From: Planctobacterium marinum
GTDB lineage: Bacteria > Pseudomonadota > Gammaproteobacteria > Enterobacterales > Alteromonadaceae
Length of the DNA: 64,000 nt
Reading direction: 5' to 3'
NCBI RefSeq assembly: GCF_036322805.1
Contig: NZ_AP027272.1
Coordinates: 1,116,001-1,180,000 of the forward strand
Numbering within the stretch: the first letter of the stretch is position 1; every line of letters begins with the position of its first letter. Below, in pieces: positions 63,728 through 64,000 of this stretch. The notes under the pieces are model-generated. The model saw only the letters and a list, made by a program, of their open reading frames with translations, searched no databases and was not told where the DNA came from. Position numbers and translations under genes: made by a program.

Positions 63728-64000
63728 GTGGACCTCAACGATTTACGCTATTTTTTGACCGTAGCCCGCAGTAATAACCTGCAAGTTGCGGCCAAAGAAC
63801 TCAATAAAACACCCGGTGCTTTGTCTAAAGCGATACGTCGTATTGAGGCATTGACCAATACCCAACTGTTTGAGCGACAAGGCAGGAACATTCGCTTAAA
63901 CCTGCAGGGCGAACGTTTTTGTGATTACGCTCGGGTAATAGTGCATGAATCTGAGCAAGCGATTAGCGCCTTTGGACAAGGGCAACATAAAACCTTGGTT
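63728..64000 (+). CDS. LysR-family regulator, N-terminal part (cut by window edge)
   Basis: The frame opens at GTG 63728 and runs off the window after 91 codons. VDLNDLRYFLTVARSNNLQVAAKELN and TPGALSKAIRRIEALTNTQLFERQGRNIRL form the LysR winged HTH. It is divergent from the unknown exported-protein gene. The effector domain is not visible. The start is chosen by homology; its Shine-Dalgarno is weak. Confidence 0.85.
   Translation, partial: MDLNDLRYFLTVARSNNLQVAAKELNKTPGALSKAIRRIEALTNTQLFERQGRNIRLNLQGERFCDYARVIVHESEQAISAFGQGQHKTLV

Noticed and set aside
1-64000. CRISPR array, integron, prophage or defence island
   Set aside because: No regular spaced repeats, integrase, phage structural genes or known defence genes were found.

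Overview
The window looks like chromosomal DNA of a marine gammaproteobacterium of the Alteromonadales (Alteromonas/Paraglaciecola/Glaciecola type). The grounds are the long TonB-dependent receptors, the PL7 and PL17-type alginate lyases, an ED-pathway catabolic operon, DPP-IV-like S9 peptidase, NIT-domain chemoreceptors and a three-gene pntAAB-type transhydrogenase. No tRNA, rRNA, CRISPR array or prophage is visible. Lineage is inferred from gene content and protein resemblance only.

Positions 1 to about 21.5 kb form an alginate-utilisation locus. It opens inside the 3' end of an oligoalginate (PL17-like) lyase. A tightly packed operon follows: kdgF, a hexuronate-type MFS importer, kdgK, eda, class II aldolase, fructose-bisphosphatase and a PL7 lyase. 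The order takes unsaturated uronate to KDG, KDPG and pyruvate plus glyceraldehyde-3-phosphate, then back up to fructose-6-phosphate. Next come a lipoprotein with four Ig-like repeats fused to a PL6-type beta-helix that lacks the catalytic residues, a TonB receptor, a divergent second PL7/PL18-type lyase, a solute-binding-like protein and a second TonB receptor. A GntR/FCD repressor gene ends the block. Copies of a TTGGTAATA motif lie in front of these transcription units and of the regulator itself, which suggests one autoregulated regulon. An intact IS3-family element (1304 bp, 3-bp target duplication) sits between the second receptor and its terminator. An NhaC-family antiporter gene lies upstream of the regulator.

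Positions 23.5 to 27.4 kb carry unrelated single genes: a metallo-beta-lactamase-fold hydrolase, an Orn/Lys/Arg-type decarboxylase, a VOC protein and a GNAT protein. Positions 27.5 to 35.0 kb are a coherent envelope-transport unit: HlyD-type adaptor, ABC ATPase, two FtsX/MacB-type permeases, then a sigma-54 response regulator and its histidine kinase. A good -24/-12 promoter and nested TGTTCG inverted repeats precede the adaptor gene, so the two-component pair probably drives this operon.

Positions 35 to 48.7 kb hold a threonine-dehydratase-like enzyme, several small proteins, two NIT-domain chemoreceptors (one with about ten HAMP-like units), a hybrid histidine kinase, a decayed receiver-domain fragment and two solute-binding-like genes, the first broken by a one-base frameshift. 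Positions 48.8 to 64 kb are mostly ordinary chromosomal genes: DPP-IV peptidase, tRNA methyltransferase trmN6, a CheW-like protein, an NmrA-type reductase with a divergent GlxA-type regulator, the pnt operon, an HNH nuclease, and the start of a LysR regulator cut by the right edge.
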